From Acetothermia bacterium UBA7521 (lineage in GTDB: Bacteria > Bipolaricaulota > Bipolaricaulia > Bipolaricaulales > Bipolaricaulaceae): a stretch of 64,000 nt of DNA. The stretch spans positions 1 to 64,000 of the forward strand of contig DLNB01000010.1 of assembly GCA_002479455.1 (NCBI GenBank), read 5' to 3'. The translations under genes were made by a program, and so were the position numbers. This document shows, in pieces, positions 59,567 to 64,000 of this stretch. Within the stretch, counting starts at the first letter, position 1; each line of letters starts with the position of its first letter. Under the pieces are notes generated by a model that was not told the origin of the DNA, made no database searches, and saw only the letters and a list, made by a program, of their open reading frames with translations.

Positions 59567-60302
59567 TCACCTGGAGAGTGAAGGTCTGTTCAGGGGGAAC
59601 AGTCTCCCACGGGCGGCGGTAGACGAGCGAGAGCATCCCCATGCCAGCTGTGGTCGCTTCATAGCGGAAGTAGAACGTTCCCCCTGCGCCGGTGAGATCG
59701 GAGCTGGGACGGTACTCCAACCCTTCGACCGGCGTGAGGAAAGCCGGTTCAGCCTGAACCTCCCACCCAAACCCTGTGGTCGGGTTCCCCGCCAGGGCGA
59801 TCAGAAGGTGTTCCCCCTCGCGCAGGGAGATCGACGCATCCGCGTCGCTTTCGTCCAGCAGGCGGTAGACCGTCAGGCCGATTCCGCACACGGTGGCCTT
59901 AGCCTTGGCCTTTCCAATGCGGGGCGCCTGACCGGGGTCGGTCACCTGAAGCTCGGCTCGGAAGTCGCCGAGGGAGGTCACAACGAGGGCGGTGTACTCC
60001 CCGGCCGCGACCGGCATGCCATCCGCGGCCACGAGGCTCCACAGGCCCATCCACTGGTCGGAGGGCACTGAGTACGGGCTCGTCTCGTCGTAGATCACGA
60101 ACCCATGGGCATCGAGGATGAGGAAACCGGCCACGGTGATCGTCTCGCACGTACAGGGGCACGGGGCATCGCCCGCGAGTTCGAGCGCCAGTTTCTGTCC
60201 TATCTCGAAGACGAACGTTCCGGTCGTCACCTGGACCTGGGTCTGTCCCACGCCCACGAGGACTAGACCTGCCAACAGCATCGCTGCCATGATTGTGCGC
60301 AT
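59556..60302 (-). CDS. Exported protein with chagasin-like (I42) inhibitor domain
   Basis: A 248-residue exported protein: signal peptide (IMAAMLLAGLVLVGVGQ), an N-terminal beta domain with a CPCTC motif (about residues 48-52), and a C-terminal domain with the three loops of inhibitor family I42: GNPTTGFGW, the glycine-rich DLTGAGGTFYFRY and YRRPWE. Such domains bind papain-like cysteine peptidases. The ATG at 60302 follows GGAGGTG. It is the first gene of the minus-strand run towards the restriction enzyme and overlaps the next gene by 11 bases. Confidence 0.78.
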   Translation of the reverse strand: MRTIMAAMLLAGLVLVGVGQTQVQVTTGTFVFEIGQKLALELAGDAPCPCTCETITVAGFLILDAHGFVIYDETSPYSVPSDQWMGLWSLVAADGMPVAAGEYTALVVTSLGDFRAELQVTDPGQAPRIGKAKAKATVCGIGLTVYRLLDESDADASISLREGEHLLIALAGNPTTGFGWEVQAEPAFLTPVEGLEYRPSSDLTGAGGTFYFRYEATTAGMGMLSLVYRRPWETVPPEQTFTLQVIVR

Positions 60303-60463
60303 GTTCGACACCTCCGCCGAAGTGTACACCGGGGAAGGGCCTCGCGTTTCACTCTGGGGGCTCTCCGTTTGGCAACAGAGAGGCAAGACCTGCGCTAACT
60401 CCAACTGGCGGCGCGGTCGTGTATCATCCTCGGTGCGGATATGCAGAGCTGTGGGTGGAGAGT

Positions 60464-61777
60464 GTGAGGATCGTCTTTGTCACCACCTTCCCCTCCGCCG
60501 ATACGGGCGGCGGAATGGGGCGTGTGGCTCATGAGCTGGCGGCTGCGAGCGCCCAGGCTCACGAGGTGATCCTCGTCTGTTCGGGCGAGAAGGCTTCGGT
60601 TTCCCCGTCTCGACCTGGGTACCCGACGGTGGTGCGGCTGCCGACGCGAAGCGAGCGGGACTTGCGTCTGCCCGACCTCCGGCAGCGGCACTGGCTACGC
60701 GCCCTCCTGGCCGACTTCATGCCCGACGTCGTGCATGCGCAGGATTTCAGCCCACTCGCGTTGTGCTTTCAGGACTGGGCTCGGCTCAACGGGAAGCCGT
60801 TCGTGATGACGCTTCACTGCCTGCCCTCGCAGGCCCAGGCGTTCGGTTCGCTGGAGAAACCCACGTTCACCCGATGGATGGGGAACAGCCCGTTCTTCCG
60901 CACCTTCATCAGCCTCTTCCTGCGGCGGTGCGATGGGGTGATCGCGTTGAACAGGGCGATGGAGGAGGACCTGCGCCGATTCGGGTATCTCGGTCCGGTG
61001 TACAGGGTGCCGAACGGGCGTGACCTACGCGCCTACCAGAATCTGCTCCCTGCCGACATCGGTCAGCCGGAGAAAGGCCTTCTGTTTGTGGGTTCGTTCG
61101 CCCGACGCAAGAACCAACGTTATCTCTTGGAGATGATGGGGCACCTCGACGTGCCCGCTCGGCTAACGCTCATTGGCGAAACACTCGAACCGGGTTACCT
61201 CGATGATCTCCGGCGTGCGATTCGCGAACAGGGACTTGACAATGTGGATGTCACCGGTGCGGTGCCGTACGCGGAGGTCCCGCGGTACCTTCAAGCGGCC
61301 CATGTCTTCGTCTCGGCATCGCGGCTCGAGGTGCAAAGCCTGGCGGTGATCGAGGCGCTCGCGTCCGGGACGCCGGTGGTAGGGCTTTCCAACGAAACGG
61401 TTGACGAACTGGTGGATGACAGGGTGGGAAAGCGCCTGTCCGCAGATGCCAGCCCCGCCGAGTTCGCGCGGCATGTGGCGGCGATCTGCCGGATGTCTCC
61501 GGAGGAGTACGCGGCGATCTGCAGCGCATCTCGGGACCGGGTGCGCTCGTTCGACTGGAATGCGGTGGTTGATCGGAACCGCCAGGTGTACGAGGAGTTG
61601 ATAGAGCGACGTGCGGCGGTAGATGTGCGGGGCGGGCGATCCCAGCTCTGGACGCCGTGGCTTGTGGCGGCGAGTTCCCTGCGGTATGGCTGGCACGACC
61701 TCACGCATCCATCGGTCCGCGGCGAGAGGAAGAGAACCCCGGCACGCCTGGGTGGAGTTGGCCGGCGCGCGCGGTAG
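60464..61777 (+). CDS. GT4-family glycosyltransferase
   Basis: A 437-residue GT-B retaining glycosyltransferase. The acceptor domain starts with RIVFVTTFPSADTGGGMGRVA; the donor domain has LLFVGSFARRKNQRYL and the family ExxxxxxxE signature in EVQSLAVIEALASGTPVVGL. Transfers an unknown sugar to glycolipid or polysaccharide. GTG 60464 is chosen since the domain begins there, with GGAG just upstream and TATCAT (60423-60428 region) as a probable -10; the frame is open to 60293 without family similarity. The C-terminal 40 residues are basic. Confidence 0.87.
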   Translation: MRIVFVTTFPSADTGGGMGRVAHELAAASAQAHEVILVCSGEKASVSPSRPGYPTVVRLPTRSERDLRLPDLRQRHWLRALLADFMPDVVHAQDFSPLALCFQDWARLNGKPFVMTLHCLPSQAQAFGSLEKPTFTRWMGNSPFFRTFISLFLRRCDGVIALNRAMEEDLRRFGYLGPVYRVPNGRDLRAYQNLLPADIGQPEKGLLFVGSFARRKNQRYLLEMMGHLDVPARLTLIGETLEPGYLDDLRRAIREQGLDNVDVTGAVPYAEVPRYLQAAHVFVSASRLEVQSLAVIEALASGTPVVGLSNETVDELVDDRVGKRLSADASPAEFARHVAAICRMSPEEYAAICSASRDRVRSFDWNAVVDRNRQVYEELIERRAAVDVRGGRSQLWTPWLVAASSLRYGWHDLTHPSVRGERKRTPARLGGVGRRAR

Positions 61778-61799
61778 TGGGCAGAGCCCTTCTTGTCCA

Positions 61800-61833
61800 G
61801 CTTGCGGGCGCCGGGCAAGCGCGTGCGCACGCG
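61800..61833. terminator. Hairpins between convergent glycosyltransferase and ZIP genes
   Basis: GCTTGC-9 nt-GCAAGC (61800-61820) and the palindrome CGCGTGCGCACGCG (61820-61833) fill most of the 57-base gap between the two stop codons. No T-run, so termination efficiency is uncertain. Confidence 0.4.
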
Positions 61834-61834
61834 A

Positions 61835-62695
61835 TCACATCAGCAACAGGCTGAGGGCCATCACCGCCATCCCCCCGAGGAGCCCGAGCAGGCTGTCATG
61901 TCCCTTGCCGTAGGCGCGGCTCGTGGGCAGAAGCTCATCGAGGCTGATGTACACCATGATCCCGGCCACGCCGGCGAACAGGATGCCCATCACCTCTGTG
62001 GGGAGACTGCCGCTGCTTCCCCCGTAGGCGAGGTGGAGGCCAAGGAATGCGATCCCGGCGCCGATGGGTTCGGCTAGCCCGCTCAGGAACGAGTACAGGA
62101 AAGCTTTCCCACGGCTCCCTGTGGCGTAGTAGATGGGCACGGCGACGCTGATCCCTTCCGGGATGTTGTGGAGGGCGAGGGCAACGGCGATCGCGATCCC
62201 CAGCGTGGGATCGTGCAGGGCGGCCAGAAACGTGGCCAGTCCCTCGGGGAAGTTGTGCAACGCAATCGCGAAGGCGGTGAACAGACCCATCCGCATCAGC
62301 CGGGTGTGGGTCCCCCTGTTCGCGCCAGGCTGGGCTGAGGCGGTCTGAGGATGGACTCTCAGTCCTGCTGTGGATTCAACGGACGGAAGGTGGTGGGGAT
62401 TCTGGGGGCTGGGAACCAGCACATCCACGAGCGCGATAAGGGTGATGCCGCCGAAGAACGACGCCACGTTGATCCACTGCCCGGTACCTGGGCCGTAGGC
62501 GGAGGCGAGGGCATCCCCGCCCTTGGCCAGAATCTCCACGAACGACACGTAGAGCATCACCCCGGCCGAGAACCCTGTGGAAATGGACAGGAAGCGGTAG
62601 TTCGTCCGCCGGACGAAGAACGCGACGACGCTCCCCAGTCCCGTGGACAGGCCCGCGAAGAGTGTAAGCAAGAACGCGAACGTGACGTTGGACAT
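61835..62695 (-). CDS. zupT: ZIP-family metal transporter (ZupT-like)
   Basis: A 286-residue membrane protein with eight helices. The metal-coordinating motifs of ZIP transporters are present in helices 4 and 5: ALHNFPEGLATF and ALHNIPEGISVAVPIYY. A variable histidine-containing loop (SPQNPHHLPSVEST) lies before them. It imports zinc, iron or manganese. ATG 62695 follows a GAGGAG site; an upstream open extension overlaps the trmI promoter and is rejected. Confidence 0.9.
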   Translation of the reverse strand: MSNVTFAFLLTLFAGLSTGLGSVVAFFVRRTNYRFLSISTGFSAGVMLYVSFVEILAKGGDALASAYGPGTGQWINVASFFGGITLIALVDVLVPSPQNPHHLPSVESTAGLRVHPQTASAQPGANRGTHTRLMRMGLFTAFAIALHNFPEGLATFLAALHDPTLGIAIAVALALHNIPEGISVAVPIYYATGSRGKAFLYSFLSGLAEPIGAGIAFLGLHLAYGGSSGSLPTEVMGILFAGVAGIMVYISLDELLPTSRAYGKGHDSLLGLLGGMAVMALSLLLM

Positions 62696-62767
62696 CTCGT
62701 CGTCTCCTCGCCCTCCGAGTATAGAGAAAAGAACTGGGGAGGGCGTCGCAGCGGAACGACGATGTTG

Positions 62768-62797
62768 TTGGACCGTGGGGGATGGTCCGGGTAGCCT
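62768..62797 (+). promoter_or_regulatory. trmI promoter, leaderless arrangement
   Basis: TTGGAC (62768-62773), an 18-base spacer and TAGCCT (62792-62797) place the transcript start within a base or two of the ATG at 62804. No ribosome binding site precedes the ATG. Confidence 0.5.
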
Positions 62798-62803
62798 CGT
62801 CGC

Positions 62804-63610
62804 ATGGCGCAGCCGCTGAACTACGGAGACGATGTCCTCCTTGTGGAGGAGGAGAAGGGCCGGACGTTCCTCGTCCGCCTCGAACCGGGGAAGGAATTTC
62901 ACAGCCACCGGGGAACGATCGCCCACGACGGGGTCGTTGGTCAGCCGGAAGGGTCAACGGTCTTCTCCCACAGCGGGCGACCGTTTCTTGCCTTCCGGCC
63001 CTTGATTGGGGATCGGATGTTCAAGGTCAAGCGCCGTACCCAGATCGTGTACCCCAAGGATGCAGGCTGGATCGTGTTGACCCTCGACGTGCGTCCCGGA
63101 GCGCGGGTGCTCGAAATGGGCACAGGTTCGGGCGCGTTCACGATCCTGCTCGCCCATCTCGTGGGCCCTTCCGGGCGTGTCCACACGTTTGATCGGCGCG
63201 AGGAGTTCCTTCAGAACGCCCTCGCGAACATCGCTCGGGCGGGGTACGCTGACCGGGTGGAAGCGGGGATCCTCACCGCCGGCGAGCCGTTCCCAGTGAA
63301 CGACGTGGACGCCGCTTTCCTCGACCTCCCTTCACCGTGGGAGGCGATCCCCGCCGTTCACGCTTCCCTCGCCCCCGGGAGGCCGCTGACGCTCATCGTT
63401 CCTACCGCCGAGCAGCTCAAGGAATCCGTGCGGACGCTTGCGGAAGCGGGATTCGTGCTGACCGAGACGGTGGAGTTGATGGAACGGCCAATCCTCGTTC
63501 GACAAAGGGAGGGCGTGCGCCCCAGCGAGCGGATGACTGCGTTCACGGGGTACCTCGTCACCGGCCGGAAGCGCCTTCCGGCGGCTGTGCCCGCGGACGC
63601 AGGAGTCTAG
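62804..63610 (+). CDS. trmI: tRNA (adenine58-N1)-methyltransferase
   Basis: A 268-residue AdoMet enzyme that makes m1A58 in the tRNA T-loop. The N-terminal domain (GKEFHSHRGTIAHDGVVGQP) and KRRTQIVYPKDAGWIV, the AdoMet motif VLEMGTGSGAFTILLAH and the acidic VHTFDRREE are typical of TrmI. The LDLPSPWEA segment holds the catalytic aspartate. Length is normal. ATG 62804 has no Shine-Dalgarno; the promoter predicts a leaderless mRNA. m1A58 stabilises tRNA in thermophiles. Confidence 0.92.
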   Translation: MAQPLNYGDDVLLVEEEKGRTFLVRLEPGKEFHSHRGTIAHDGVVGQPEGSTVFSHSGRPFLAFRPLIGDRMFKVKRRTQIVYPKDAGWIVLTLDVRPGARVLEMGTGSGAFTILLAHLVGPSGRVHTFDRREEFLQNALANIARAGYADRVEAGILTAGEPFPVNDVDAAFLDLPSPWEAIPAVHASLAPGRPLTLIVPTAEQLKESVRTLAEAGFVLTETVELMERPILVRQREGVRPSERMTAFTGYLVTGRKRLPAAVPADAGV

Positions 63611-63636
63611 CCGGCCATGAAGAGGTCTCTGTAAGC

Positions 63637-64000
63637 ATGGAGCACCGGGCACAGGTCGCGTGGCACGCTTTGGAGGAGGCTGATCTCTTCAAAGAGGCTT
63701 CCTCTGGGGAGATGGGGCTGCAATCGGCTCAGATTCTTCGTCGGCTGGAAATCCACGGCCGCAACGCCTTGGAGGGGGAGGCCAAGTCCACTCCGTGGGC
63801 GGTGGTGGCCGCTCAACTCCATCATCCCCTCATCTACCTCTTGCTGGGGGCAGCGGCCCTGGCCGCGGCGGTGGGGAAGCTCGTGGACGCGGGGGTGATC
63901 GGCGGGGTGGTGGTCCTCAACACCCTGATTGGCGCCCTCCAGGAGTGGCGTGCCGACCGGGCCCTGGAGGCGTTGGGGCGCATGGTCGCCCCCCACGCTC
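63637..64000 (+). CDS. P-type cation-transporting ATPase, N-terminal fragment (cut by window end)
   Basis: The first 121 residues of a P2-type ATPase; the frame is open to the window end. The cation-ATPase N-terminal domain has the GLQSAQILRRLEIHGRNALE pattern, followed by the first membrane helices (LIYLLLGAAALAAAVGKLV, GVIGGVVVLNTLIGALQEWR). This matches Ca2+- or Mg2+-type pumps. The catalytic DKTGT lies outside the window. ATG 63637 lacks a strong ribosome site; it is 27 bases after trmI. Confidence 0.85.
   Translation, partial: MEHRAQVAWHALEEADLFKEASSGEMGLQSAQILRRLEIHGRNALEGEAKSTPWAVVAAQLHHPLIYLLLGAAALAAAVGKLVDAGVIGGVVVLNTLIGALQEWRADRALEALGRMVAPHA

Overview
This is a GC-rich bacterial chromosome segment with very tight gene packing: many ATGA/GTGA start-stop overlaps, frequent GTG and TTG starts, and few gaps. 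No rRNA, tRNA, CRISPR array, IS element or prophage is visible. The gene mix (ATP-type PEP carboxykinase, TldD/TldE, a zinc-finger Clp ATPase, YhbD plus bactofilin, an archaeal-type cyclic 2,3-diphosphoglycerate synthetase homologue, many exported proteins of unknown family) suggests an anaerobic or thermotolerant uncultured lineage. A Bipolaricaulota (Acetothermia)-like organism is my best guess, but that is inference with moderate to low confidence.

Layout. 1-2 kb: a dihydrolipoamide dehydrogenase gene surrounded, and invaded in frame, by REP-like palindromes. 2-8.2 kb (minus): DUF885 metallopeptidase; YhbD regulator, bactofilin and a small membrane protein with a palindromic operator; TldD/TldE. 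8.3-11.5 kb (plus): two coupled exported proteins, nitroreductase, small membrane protein. 11.4-14.1 kb (minus): PEP carboxykinase and an MscS channel. 14.3-19.9 kb (plus): gpsA, Hsp20, Clp ATPase, membrane-anchored TolB-like propeller. 19.9-24.8 kb (minus): Nim-like flavoprotein, DUF362 ferredoxin plus hemolysin III, adenylate cyclase-TPR protein. 25-28.2 kb: ABC-2 exporter. 28.3-31.4 kb: propeller protein diverging from an ECF sigma/anti-sigma operon. 31.4-36.2 kb: NYN-LOTUS-like RNA protein; a Lol/MacB-like ABC system with a LolA-like protein. 36.3-38.7 kb: TatD-like hydrolase and a WD40 protein with a coupled upstream mini-ORF. 38.7-42.7 kb (minus): a fluoride riboswitch preceding a cation/proton antiporter, a four-module Cys/His protein and an unknown protein. 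42.7-44.8 kb: saccharopine-dehydrogenase-like protein and an unknown protein.

The most unusual region is 45.2-53.7 kb. A single minus-strand operon runs FadR/GntR regulator, AP-endonuclease-2-type TIM-barrel isomerase, an AfuABC/PhnSTU-like ABC importer (binding protein, fused double permease, ATPase), a cyclic 2,3-diphosphoglycerate synthetase homologue, and a protein that I read as a circularly permuted cofactor-independent phosphoglycerate mutase: its C-terminal catalytic half precedes its N-terminal half. The FadR-type operator sits on the transcription start of the operon. Together they suggest a regulated uptake and remodelling pathway for a phosphorylated C3 or related organophosphate. 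That pathway is inference.

53.9-60.3 kb (minus) is another overlapping run: chagasin-like inhibitor, exported protein with a possible C-terminal frameshift, a single-chain methyltransferase/restriction enzyme, a dCTP-deaminase homologue whose catalytic glutamate is replaced, and a flavodoxin. The window ends with a GT4 glycosyltransferase, a ZIP transporter, a TrmI tRNA methyltransferase and the N-terminus of a P-type ATPase.
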